Of a stretch of 6,464 nt of DNA, positions 1-5,821 are shown in pieces (the first letter of the stretch is position 1; every line of letters begins with the position of its first letter). A program made the position numbers and the translations under genes. The stretch is from contig CAAFRK010000065.1 of assembly GCA_900765235.1 (NCBI GenBank), positions 1-6,464 on the forward strand, written 5' to 3'. The notes under the pieces were generated by a model. The model saw nothing but the letters and a program-made list of their open reading frames with translations. It did no database searches and was not told the DNA's origin. This DNA is from an uncultured Veillonella sp. Lineage in GTDB: Bacteria > Bacillota_C > Negativicutes > Veillonellales > Veillonellaceae.

Positions 1-499
1 ATTCCTTAGTCAATTCCCCATGTTCTTTTAGCATTGTTAAGATTTCATCGTAATGGTTTGGATTTACTACAATACCTACATACGCATGGTTCTTCGCAGC
101 AGAACGCACCATGGTAGGACCGCCAATATCGATATTTTCAATGGCTTCCTCTAAGGATACATTTGGTTTTGCAATGGTTTCACGGAATGGATAGAGATTG
201 ACAACCACAAGGTCGATTGGTTCAATACCATGATCTGCCATAGCTTTTTGATGTTCCGTATTATCGCGGATAGCCAAAATACCACCATGAACCTTTGGAT
301 GTAATGTCTTTACACGGCCGTCCATCATTTCAGGAAAACCAGTCAAAGACTCTACGACTTTTGCCGCAATGCCCGCATCAGTAATAGCCTTAAGGGTACC
401 ACCTGTGGAGTAAATGGTTACACCTAATTCAACTAGTCCCTTTGCAAAGTCTACAATACCTGTTTTATCAGAAACACTAAGTAATGCATTTTTAATCAT
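1..499 (-). CDS. purH: PurH, bifunctional AICAR transformylase / IMP cyclohydrolase (N-terminal part, cut by window edge)
   Basis: Catalyses the last two steps of IMP synthesis: formylation of AICAR with 10-formyl-THF, then ring closure to IMP. Only the first 166 residues are visible. They cover the N-terminal MGS-like IMP cyclohydrolase domain (about residues 1-145) and the beginning of the linker to the transformylase domain, whose catalytic part lies outside the window. Family signatures are the start [19 protein letters not shown] at 31-35, [15 protein letters not shown] at 64-78, VVVNLYPF at 98-105 and [16 protein letters not shown] at 122-137. The ATG at 499 is preceded by AAAGGAAG. The gene follows purN by 24 bp, so it is the last visible member of the operon. 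The reading frame is open to the window edge with no sign of damage. Identification is secure. Confidence 0.97.
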   Translation of the reverse strand, partial: MIKNALLSVSDKTGIVDFAKGLVELGVTIYSTGGTLKAITDAGIAAKVVESLTGFPEMMDGRVKTLHPKVHGGILAIRDNTEHQKAMADHGIEPIDLVVVNLYPFRETIAKPNVSLEEAIENIDIGGPTMVRSAAKNHAYVGIVVNPNHYDEILTMLKEHGELTKE

Positions 500-523
500 G
501 TAACGTCTTCCTTTGCTTACACA

Positions 524-1141
524 TCAATCTTCAATATATACAACACGACCTTTTATAGTAAGCTTATCCTCGCAAAATAGTCGCAACGCCTCTTTATACG
601 TTTTATGCTCGATAGGTAATAATCTATCACTCAAAGTATCCTCTGTATCATCGGGTAATACAGGCACCGTATTCTGCATAATGATAGGACCTGTATCCAT
701 TCCCGCATCAACAAAGTGCACCGTACAGCCTGTAATTTTTACGCCTCCATCAATGGCTTGTTGATGACCATGAAGGCCTGGAAATGATGGTAACAGAGCA
801 GGATGAATATTTAATATACGATGCTCATAGCGTTCAATGAGCTTAGTCCCAACTATGCGCATATAACCAGCCAATACGATACCGTTCACCTTATAAGGCT
901 CTAAAGCATCTAGTTGAGCCTGTTCGAAGCTAGCTTTAGAATCATAGTCGCTACGTTCCATAACAATAAGTGGAATATTCCAAGATTTAGAGCGTTCCAC
1001 AATTCCTGCATTGCCGTGATCTGTAATGATTACAACAAATTCACCATTAATATAGCCTTCTTTCATGGCCTTATACAGTGCTTCCCCATTAGAACCACGA
1101 CCACTAGCAAAGAGGGCTAATCTCTTTTTAGAATTACGCAT
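524..1141 (-). CDS. purN: PurN, phosphoribosylglycinamide (GAR) formyltransferase
   Basis: Folate-dependent step 3 of purine synthesis: transfers a formyl group from 10-formyl-THF to GAR. The protein has 205 residues, close to the usual 190-212. It has the N-terminal SGRGSN loop at 13-18, AGYMRIVG at 91-98, the catalytic segment NIHPALLPSFPG at 111-122 and VHFVDAGMDTGPII at 141-154. By comparison with E. coli PurN, the catalytic triad is N111, H113 and D149. The frame is open 13 codons further upstream. The ATG at 1141 is preferred because AAAGGGG lies 9 nt before it and MRNSKKRLALFASGRGSN matches the normal family start. It overlaps the end of purM by 8 bp (ATGCGTAA), which suggests translational coupling. 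The formate-dependent alternative PurT is an unrelated ATP-grasp enzyme and does not fit. Confidence 0.97.
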   Translation of the reverse strand: MRNSKKRLALFASGRGSNGEALYKAMKEGYINGEFVVIITDHGNAGIVERSKSWNIPLIVMERSDYDSKASFEQAQLDALEPYKVNGIVLAGYMRIVGTKLIERYEHRILNIHPALLPSFPGLHGHQQAIDGGVKITGCTVHFVDAGMDTGPIIMQNTVPVLPDDTEDTLSDRLLPIEHKTYKEALRLFCEDKLTIKGRVVYIED

Positions 1142-2195
1142 CGAACTCAGCCCCTTTAAGGACAACAGGACCATCACCACTTACAATGCGGCCAATTTCA
1201 TATACCGTTTCACCACGACTAGAAAGGTTTTCTTTAACTGTTTCTACATCCTTTTGATCAACGATAACAATCATACCAATGCCCATGTTGAACGTACGGT
1301 ACATTTCAGGCCATGCTACATTGCCCCATTCTTGTAGTTTTGTAAATACAGGAAGTCGTGGCCATGTTGTAACGTCTACCTCTGCAGTCACGCCTTTTGG
1401 CAATACACGAGGAATGTTTTCATAGAAACCACCGCCGGTAATATGAACCATACCTTTTACGAGTTCTTGTTCAATTAACGGCAATACAGCTTTAGGATAT
1501 AAACGAGTAGGTGTCAATAATTCTTCGCCTAAGGTTTTACCAAACTCTGGAATTTTTGTATCCATAGATAATTGTTTATGGTCGAATACGATTTTACGAA
1601 CCAAGGAGAAGCCATTAGAATGTACTCCAGACGATGGTAGACCTAAAATTACGTCGCCAGCTTTTATACTTTCACCGGTAATCAATTTAGGACGATCAAC
1701 GATACCAACGGCAAAACCAGCTACATCGTAGTCATCATTATCGTAAAAGCCTGCCATTTCAGCAGTTTCGCCACCCAGTAAAGCACAGCCGGACTCTTCA
1801 CAAGCCTCTGCCACACCGCGCACGATATCTGCTACTTTTAGAGGATCAAGTTTACCAACTGCAATGTAATCGAGGAAGAATAGAGGTGTAGCACCTTGTA
1901 CGAGAATATCGTTAACACTCATAGCTACGCAGTCTTGGCCGATTGTGTCATGTTTATCCATCATGATAGCGAGGCGTAATTTTGTGCCAACCCCATCTGT
2001 ACCAGATACGAGCATAGGGTCAGACATGGAGTGACCAGCCAAGGAATAGAGGCCCCCAAAACCACCTAAATCACCAACAACACCAGGTGTGTACGTGCGT
2101 TCCACGGATTCTTTCATCAATTCTACAGCACGATTACCTGCATCGATATCAACGCCTGCATCGCGATAGGTTAAACTAGTTTTATTCGAGCACAT
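1134..2195 (-). CDS. purM: PurM, phosphoribosylformylglycinamidine cyclo-ligase (AIR synthetase)
   Basis: ATP-dependent closure of FGAM to aminoimidazole ribonucleotide (AIR), step 5. The protein has 353 residues against about 345 for the family. It belongs to the PurM/SelD/HypE/ThiL ATP-binding superfamily. Visible signatures are YRDAGVDIDAGNRAVELM at 10-27, SGTDGVGTKL at 64-73 (phosphate/metal-binding loop), MSVNDILVQGATPLFFLDY at 92-110, GGETAEMAGFY at 141-151, SSGVHSNGFSLVRK at 188-201 and HITGGGFYENIPRVLP at 251-266. The ATG at 2195 has a strong AGAGGAAGGGG site just upstream. It overlaps the last codons of purF by 14 bp, so translation of the two is probably coupled. Two small deviations from the common family text are Ser93 where Cys is frequent and Ala148 in the GGETAEM-A-G loop where Pro is usual. 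Neither looks disabling. Confidence 0.98.
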   Translation of the reverse strand: MCSNKTSLTYRDAGVDIDAGNRAVELMKESVERTYTPGVVGDLGGFGGLYSLAGHSMSDPMLVSGTDGVGTKLRLAIMMDKHDTIGQDCVAMSVNDILVQGATPLFFLDYIAVGKLDPLKVADIVRGVAEACEESGCALLGGETAEMAGFYDNDDYDVAGFAVGIVDRPKLITGESIKAGDVILGLPSSGVHSNGFSLVRKIVFDHKQLSMDTKIPEFGKTLGEELLTPTRLYPKAVLPLIEQELVKGMVHITGGGFYENIPRVLPKGVTAEVDVTTWPRLPVFTKLQEWGNVAWPEMYRTFNMGIGMIVIVDQKDVETVKENLSSRGETVYEIGRIVSGDGPVVLKGAEFDA

Positions 2196-3600
2196 ATTTG
2201 ACCCCTTCCTCTTGTTCCGCAGGAACCTCTACACTGTAATCACCATTAAAGCAAGCAAAACATAAATCATTAGGCGCTATATCAGATACAGCACGACATA
2301 AGCCTTCACGAGATAAATAATGTAATTTGTCAGCATGAATATAATCTTTTATTTCATCTACTGTATGTGTAGCAGCGATTAGCTCTTTACGCACCGACGT
2401 ATCAATACCATAGTGACAGGAATACTCAATTGTTGGTGAGCTTACACACATGTACACCTCTTTAGCGCCTGCTTCCTTTAGCATTTTAACGATAATACCA
2501 CTCGTAGTACCGCGTACGATAGAATCATCGATAAGGACAATCCGTTTGCCCCCTACAATGTGAGGCAATGCATTCAGTTTCATACGGACAGCTAGTTCTC
2601 GCTCCTCTTGATTTGGTTTAATAAAAGTACGACCGCTATAACGATTCTTAACTAACCCTTCCGCAAAAGGAATCCCCGATGCACGAGCATAGCCTAGTGC
2701 AGCTGTAGTGCCAGAGTCAGGAATAGACATGACGATATCTGCATCGTATTTAGTTTCGTTATATAATTCACGCCCCATATTAAGACGAGATTGATATACC
2801 GATTGACCATCAATATGGCTATCACCGCGGGCAAAATAGATATATTCAAAAACACAAAGCTTTTTGTCAATTTTCTCTGGTTCTGCATAGATAACACTAC
2901 GTACACCAGAGTCATCGATAATTACCATTTCGCCTGGATCGATGTGACGGATAAACTCAGCTTTTATAGCATCTAAGGCACAGCTTTCACTAGAAAGGAC
3001 ATAGCCATTTGCAGTTTTGCCTAAACAAAGAGGTCTAAAGCCTTGGGGATCACGTACACCTACCAAGGAGTCGTTCGTAGTAATAACAAGAGAAAAGGCT
3101 CCTTCAATTTGACGGGCTGCATCGGCAATGCGTTCCTCTTGTGTCTCAGCTTTAGAGCGAGCAATGAGGTTTACGATAACCTCAGAATCCATAGTCGTTT
3201 GGAATATAGATCCATCTGCTTCAAGGCGTTTGCGAATAGCTAAAGCATTCGTTAAATTACCGTTATGAGCCACTGCAATTTGACCGCCTTGGTAATGAAT
3301 TACTAAAGGTTGGATATTGCGTGGATTGTTGGAACCTGTTGTAGAGTACCGCACATGACCAGTCCCCATATGGCTTGGTAAGGATGGTAGTTCTTTAATG
3401 GCCTCAGTCAACAAGCCCATACCTTTTTTTAGTTCTACATCATGACCATCGGTAACGGCAATGCCCGCGCTTTCTTGACCACGGTGTTGGAGCGCAAAGA
3501 GTCCCCAATATACATAGCGTGCTACATCAATGGTTCTATCATAGACACCGAATACACCACACTCTTCATGCCATTTATCAAAAACTGGATCGTAGTTCAT
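2182..3600 (-). CDS. purF: PurF, glutamine PRPP amidotransferase (B. subtilis-type, Fe-S containing)
   Basis: Committed first step: PRPP plus glutamine gives 5-phosphoribosylamine. The protein has 472 residues. Residues 1-13 form a short propeptide ending HEE; its removal would expose the catalytic Cys14 of CGVFGVYD, as in the B. subtilis-type enzymes. The N-terminal class II glutaminase half shows LQHRGQESAGIAV at 37-49, GHVRYSTTGS at 81-90, AHNGNLTN at 111-118 and DPQGFRPL at 184-191. The C-terminal phosphoribosyltransferase half has the PRPP motif VLIDDSIVRGTTS at 355-367. Cysteines 249, 395, 447 and 450 (KLC, EYSC, LCFAC) sit where B. subtilis PurF binds a 4Fe-4S cluster, which implies an oxygen-labile enzyme. 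An oddity is FARGDS at 256-261, where nearly all PurF I know have FARPDS. The ribosome binding site AAGGGGG overlaps the purC stop codon. Confidence 0.98.
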   Translation of the reverse strand: MNYDPVFDKWHEECGVFGVYDRTIDVARYVYWGLFALQHRGQESAGIAVTDGHDVELKKGMGLLTEAIKELPSLPSHMGTGHVRYSTTGSNNPRNIQPLVIHYQGGQIAVAHNGNLTNALAIRKRLEADGSIFQTTMDSEVIVNLIARSKAETQEERIADAARQIEGAFSLVITTNDSLVGVRDPQGFRPLCLGKTANGYVLSSESCALDAIKAEFIRHIDPGEMVIIDDSGVRSVIYAEPEKIDKKLCVFEYIYFARGDSHIDGQSVYQSRLNMGRELYNETKYDADIVMSIPDSGTTAALGYARASGIPFAEGLVKNRYSGRTFIKPNQEERELAVRMKLNALPHIVGGKRIVLIDDSIVRGTTSGIIVKMLKEAGAKEVYMCVSSPTIEYSCHYGIDTSVRKELIAATHTVDEIKDYIHADKLHYLSREGLCRAVSDIAPNDLCFACFNGDYSVEVPAEQEEGVKYVLE

Positions 3601-3609
3601 TGTGCCCCC

Positions 3610-4338
3610 TTAGGCGCGTTCGCCAGTAAGACGGAATAACATTTCCTTGTACGCTTCTTCAATATTGCCAAGATCTCGACGGAAACGGTCTTTGTCGAGT
3701 TTTTCACCTGTTGTAGCATCCCAGAAACGGCATGTATCAGGAGAGATTTCATCGCCTAATAATACTTCACCATTATGTGTACCAAATTCTAATTTAAAAT
3801 CTACAAGGGTTACATTTTTAGTAGCCAAGAATTTTTTCAAAATATCGTTTACTTTTAAAGTGATAGTAGAGATTACATCAAGTTGTTCTTGAGTAGCCCA
3901 GCCAAGTGCTGTGATTTGGGATTCGTTGGCAAATGGATCGCCTAATTCATCATTTTTGTAGCAGAATTCAAGGATTGGATGTTTAAGAGGAGTACCTTCT
4001 TCAATACCAAAGCGTTTAGCCATGGAGCCAGCTGCAATGTTGCGAACAATAACTTCTAAAGGAACGATATCCAAAGTAAGTACTGTTTGATTGCGATCAT
4101 CTTCACGACGAACAAAGTGAGTTGGTACCCCTTCTTTTTTCAACAATTCAAAGAAGAAGGAGGAAATTTTATTGTTCAATACGCCCTTACCAAGAATGGT
4201 ATCATGTTTTTCGCCGTTGAATGCAGTAGCATCATCTTTGTAATGAACGATATACTCATCTTTGTTATCTGTTTGGTATACTTGTTTTGCTTTACCTTCG
4301 TACAATAATGTTAATTTTTCCAAGTCGATGTTAGCCAT
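3610..4338 (-). CDS. purC: PurC, SAICAR synthetase
   Basis: Step 7: ATP-dependent joining of aspartate to CAIR to give SAICAR. The protein has 242 residues, essentially the length of B. subtilis PurC. Signatures are [11 protein letters not shown] at 11-21 (ATP-grasp-like N-terminal strand/loop), [18 protein letters not shown] at 39-56, [15 protein letters not shown] at 91-105, LVDFKLEFG at 178-186 and [13 protein letters not shown] at 195-207. The ATG at 4338 is preceded by AAAGGAG with 7 nt spacing. A 6-bp inverted repeat lies directly before that site. It sits 106 bp after purE, the only loose junction in the operon, and 9 bp before purF. Confidence 0.98.
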   Translation of the reverse strand: MANIDLEKLTLLYEGKAKQVYQTDNKDEYIVHYKDDATAFNGEKHDTILGKGVLNNKISSFFFELLKKEGVPTHFVRREDDRNQTVLTLDIVPLEVIVRNIAAGSMAKRFGIEEGTPLKHPILEFCYKNDELGDPFANESQITALGWATQEQLDVISTITLKVNDILKKFLATKNVTLVDFKLEFGTHNGEVLLGDEISPDTCRFWDATTGEKLDKDRFRRDLGNIEEAYKEMLFRLTGERA

Positions 4339-4351
4339 GATGTGTCTCCTT

Positions 4352-4369
4352 TATCATAAATGAATGATA
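4352..4369 (-). other. small hairpin in the purE-purC spacer, next to the purC ribosome binding site
   Basis: In the 106-bp spacer (4339-4444) the minus strand reads TATCAT-TCATTT-ATGATA, a perfect 6-bp inverted repeat with a 6-nt loop. Its 3' edge touches the AAAGGAG ribosome binding site of purC. It has only one G-C pair per arm and is weak. It could tune initiation at purC or do nothing. The rest of the spacer is AT-rich. I see no convincing promoter, terminator or ORF there. Confidence 0.3.
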
Positions 4370-4444
4370 CAAACTATATATGGATATGTAATAAAAGAAT
4401 TAAGCTTACTTTATGAGCAATGTAATCTGTAACGAGTTATATGA

Positions 4445-4936
4445 TTATATTTTAATAGCGCCTTGTAGCTCTGCATTATCTGCTAGGACTTTTTCGGCCA
4501 TATCTTTACGATACTGTACATATTGTTCTTTCAATTCTTTGTTGAAAGCTGCTCCAATTTGTACGGCAAATAGTGCTGCATTTTTGGCTCCGTCAACAGC
4601 CATTGTCGCTACTGGCATACCAGATGGCATTTGAACAATAGCAAGCAAGGAATCGATACCTTTTAAGGCCGTTGCATTAAGAGGAATACCGATAACAGGT
4701 AATGTAGTAAAGCTAGCTACTACGCCAGGTAGATGAGCTGCTGCACCAGCACCTGCGATAAATGCGATAGCCCCTTCATCTTCAAGTCTTGTAACAAATT
4801 CTTTTACTGCTTCAGGTGTACGGTGAGCTGAAGCGATTACCATTTCATAAGGAATGTTGAATTCATCAAGTACGGCAGATGCCTTTTTCATTGTGTCTAG
4901 GTCAGACTTGCTGCCCATAATAATACCGACCTTCAT
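4445..4936 (-). CDS. purE: PurE, N5-CAIR mutase (AIR carboxylase catalytic subunit)
   Basis: Step 6: forms CAIR, from N5-CAIR in class I enzymes or from AIR plus CO2 in class II. The protein has 163 residues, the normal single-domain size. Signatures are GIIMGSKSD at 4-12, SAHRTP at 36-41 (catalytic His38, equivalent to E. coli His45), AGAGAAAHLPGV at 61-72 and SLLAIVQMPSGMPVATMAV at 96-114. The SAHRTP and AAHLPG text looks class I, which normally works with PurK; no purK is in the window. The frame is open 18 codons further upstream to a TTG. The ATG at 4936 is chosen because MKVGIIMGSKSD is the standard family start and AGGAGG (4946-4941) precedes it; the upstream part also crosses a terminator. 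The AGGAGG overlaps the stop codon of the proposed leader ORF. Confidence 0.97.
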   Translation of the reverse strand: MKVGIIMGSKSDLDTMKKASAVLDEFNIPYEMVIASAHRTPEAVKEFVTRLEDEGAIAFIAGAGAAAHLPGVVASFTTLPVIGIPLNATALKGIDSLLAIVQMPSGMPVATMAVDGAKNAALFAVQIGAAFNKELKEQYVQYRKDMAEKVLADNAELQGAIKI

Positions 4937-4944
4937 AGATCCTC

Positions 4945-5037
4945 CTAATAAAAAAGCCCAGCCGAAATAGACTGGGAAAAATGCGCACAAATAGCCTCCG
5001 TAGACTTGCGTTGAGTTTGTTGATTTGCATAGTTCAC
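4945..5037 (-). CDS. putative 30-codon leader ORF of the pur operon
   Basis: A GTG start at 5037 has a near-ideal AAGGAGG (5051-5045) ending 7 nt upstream and about 6 nt from the predicted transcript 5' end. The ORF encodes 30 residues beginning VNYANQQTQRKSTEAI and ending SISAGLFY, then TAG at 4947-4945. Residues 5-9 (NQQTQ) contain three CAA Gln codons; a fourth Gln is at 22. Codons 21 onward run through the intrinsic terminator at 4976-4950. The stop codon overlaps the purE AGGAGG, leaving 8 nt to the purE ATG. This layout resembles leader peptides of translation-controlled attenuators (E. coli pyrL/pyrBI). The peptide itself matches nothing I recognise and may have no function beyond being translated. 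Alternatively the ORF is chance and the leader is a non-coding RNA element. The parts are plainly visible; that it is translated is inference. Confidence 0.5.
   Translation of the reverse strand: MNYANQQTQRKSTEAICAHFSQSISAGLFY
4950..4976 (-). terminator. intrinsic terminator (attenuator) between the pur promoter and purE
   Basis: The minus-strand RNA can form CCCAGUC-[UAUUUC]-GGCUGGG, a 7-bp stem with one G-U pair and a 6-nt loop. C and six U follow immediately. It lies about 80-105 nt downstream of the predicted start site and upstream of every structural gene, so it must be bypassed for operon expression. That makes it an attenuator candidate. It is embedded in codons 21-29 of the leader ORF, so a ribosome close behind RNA polymerase would mask it. 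Confidence 0.8.
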
Positions 5038-5046
5038 GGTGCTACC
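4992..5046 (-). promoter_or_regulatory. possible hairpin closing over the leader ORF start
   Basis: In the leader RNA, GGUAGC-A-CCGU (5046-5036) can pair with ACGG-AG-GCUAUU (5001-4990). This gives 10 pairs, two of them G-U, around a 1x2 internal loop, and closes a 34-nt A/C-rich loop. The 5' arm holds the last two G of the leader ribosome binding site and the first two bases of its GTG. An alternative pairing, AUGCAAAU (5030-5023) with AUUUG...GCAU (4992-4981), would compete with it. Found by eye without energy calculation, so it is tentative. Confidence 0.25.
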
Positions 5047-5062
5047 TCCTTCTTGTACTCAA

Positions 5063-5091
5063 ATTGTAACACCTAACATTTACAAAATCAA
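5063..5091 (-). promoter_or_regulatory. sigma-A-type promoter of the pur operon
   Basis: Minus strand -35 TTGATT (5091-5086), exactly 17 bp spacer, -10 TACAAT (5068-5063). The start site is predicted near 5056, giving a 19-nt untranslated region before the leader GTG and about 120 nt before purE. The upstream 60 bp are runs of A and T, like an UP element. This is the best promoter I find between the neighbouring terminator and purE. Confidence 0.8.
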
Positions 5092-5129
5092 TACTATTTT
5101 CGAATATTTTTTTATTAAATATTTTTATC

Positions 5130-5150
5130 ATTCGTTATATTCCGAACTAT
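5130..5150. promoter_or_regulatory. PurBox-like operator upstream of the pur promoter
   Basis: The plus strand carries TATTCCGAACTAT (5138-5150), matching the Bacillus PurR PurBox consensus as I recall it (AWWWCCGAACWWT) at all but the first base. Just beside it, ATTCGT (5130-5135) makes an imperfect inverted repeat with CCGAAC (5142-5147). A third core, TTCGAA at 5099-5104, abuts the -35 region. The centre lies about 88 bp upstream of the predicted start, roughly where PurBoxes sit in B. subtilis. PurR of that type is a PRPP-responsive repressor. Whether this organism has PurR cannot be seen here. Confidence 0.45.
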
Positions 5151-5285
5151 TACAAAAATATAGATTGCATCATATAAAATAATTTTAAATAAATCTGTAA
5201 AATAAAATACTGCCTTTTCAATCGTATAACAACACAAACTTATTCTATCGATCAAAATATTTATATGTTTTTTCTTATCCATACA

Positions 5286-5325
5286 AAAAGAGGATAACCC
5301 GTTTATAAACAGGTTATCCTCTTTT
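5286..5325 (-). terminator. strong intrinsic terminator after the YbjN-like gene pair
   Basis: AAAAGAGGATAACC (5286-5299) and GGTTATCCTCTTTT (5312-5325) form a perfect 14-bp inverted repeat. The inner GTTTATAAAC is itself palindromic. In minus-strand RNA the stem continues through a U-G pair to about 18 bp with a UAUA loop, and the 3' arm ends in five U. In plus-strand RNA that position is a C-A mismatch, so the fit is best for minus-strand transcription, although it may work in both directions. It lies 44 bp after the stop codon at 5370 and separates that unit from the pur operon. Confidence 0.9.
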
Positions 5326-5328
5326 CAT

Positions 5329-5341
5329 AATTCCGAACATT
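5329..5341. promoter_or_regulatory. second PurBox-like sequence, inside the 3' region of the upstream unit
   Basis: AATTCCGAACATT on the plus strand matches the PurBox consensus AWWWCCGAACWWT at every position. It shares the 9-mer ATTCCGAAC with the site at 5139-5147, in the same orientation and 191 bp away. It lies between the stop codon at 5370 and the terminator, about 275-280 bp from the predicted pur start site, which is far for a repressor operator. It may be an auxiliary site or coincidence. Confidence 0.3.
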
Positions 5342-5369
5342 AGATCACTTAACTTGTATCTATTATTGA

Positions 5370-5810
5370 TTAGTGAGTACCACTTTCAAAGGCAGCTTTC
5401 AATTCACCTACAGATTCAGGAATATAATCTACGATAGAAGACATCAACGCATACATCAATGCAGGCTCGAACGCATCATCACCACACATATATACGCAAT
5501 CCAAGTATAGGCTAGAATCTTGTTCATCAATATATAGTTTATAATTTTTATATGTCGCATTGTCACGATTAATTAATGCATTTAAGGCATTCATATTTTG
5601 TGCTGTTACCTTTTCAGGTCCTAACACTAAACGAACTACACTATAAATACTGTTATCGAGAATGACGAACAAAGGCATATCCCATAAAGGAGACTTGATA
5701 TAAGAACGATATACTACTGTACCGTCTTCATCATCAAAATCCTTCCGTTCAAAAGATATGATTTCTTCTTCTTTCAAAAACTTATCAAATAATAAGGATT
5801 TAGGATTCAT
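5370..5810 (-). CDS. small YbjN-like protein, second of a tandem paralogous pair
   Basis: 146 residues, acidic, no signal peptide or membrane segment, so probably cytoplasmic. I do not recognise a specific function. The pattern is a beta-rich front half (TVVYRSYI at 31-38, MPLFVILDNSIY at 45-56, VVRLVL at 58-63), a central helix with ALNALINR at 75-82, then YKNYKLYID at 87-95, LYLD at 101-104, FEP at 114-116 and a C-terminal helix. This order of strands, an LN-rich helix, a Y-x-D strand and a final helix recalls the YbjN / type III chaperone-like fold. That assignment is by pattern only. The neighbouring gene 11 bp upstream has the same landmarks, so this is an old tandem duplication. The ATG at 5810 is preceded by AGAGG with 5 nt spacing. 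It is the last gene before the strong terminator, probably co-transcribed with the upstream paralog and perhaps xpt. Confidence 0.6.
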   Translation of the reverse strand: MNPKSLLFDKFLKEEEIISFERKDFDDEDGTVVYRSYIKSPLWDMPLFVILDNSIYSVVRLVLGPEKVTAQNMNALNALINRDNATYKNYKLYIDEQDSSLYLDCVYMCGDDAFEPALMYALMSSIVDYIPESVGELKAAFESGTH

Positions 5811-5821
5811 AACAACCTCTA

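Larger units (their letters stand above)
5038..5369. other. gene-free control region between the upstream gene and the pur leader
   Basis: This 332-bp stretch holds, from right to left, a PurBox-like sequence, the terminator of the upstream unit, about 130 bp of very AT-rich DNA (5151-5285) in which I see no ORF, RNA gene or convincing repeat, the second PurBox-like site, the pur promoter, and the leader ribosome binding site. A weak promoter-like pair (TTTACA with a distant TATGAT) occurs in the AT-rich part, but its spacing is poor. Confidence 0.7.

Noticed and set aside
1142..1180. A longer PurN with 13 extra N-terminal residues.
   Set aside because: The addition lies in purM coding sequence, lacks family similarity, and a good ribosome binding site precedes the ATG at 1141.
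2694..3243. Several 60-80-codon ORFs on either strand inside purF, and similar ones in purN, purC and purE.
   Set aside because: They lie in other frames of well-identified genes and have no ribosome binding sites or recognisable protein features.
4957..4966. UUCGGCUGGGC recalls the conserved 3' part of the ZTP (pfl) riboswitch, which occurs upstream of purine genes.
   Set aside because: The rest of the conserved core is absent, and this stretch is the 3' arm of a plain terminator hairpin.
4445..4990. An extended PurE starting at TTG 4990, with GGAGG 4 nt before it, adding 18 residues.
   Set aside because: The extension crosses the terminator hairpin and is not part of PurE families; the ATG at 4936 has a better site and the standard start.
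5034..5046. GGUAGCACCGUG in the leader resembles the T-box core GGUGGNACCGCG at 10 of 12 positions.
   Set aside because: The UGGN that contacts the tRNA acceptor end is changed to UAGC, no matching downstream antiterminator arm is visible, and the predicted start site leaves no room for Stem I. It is also explained as a ribosome binding site plus GTG start.
5160..5260. Possible second pur promoter (TTTACA with TATGAT, or TTGATC with TATACG) in the AT-rich stretch.
   Set aside because: Spacers are about 21 bp in each case; AT-rich DNA gives such matches easily.
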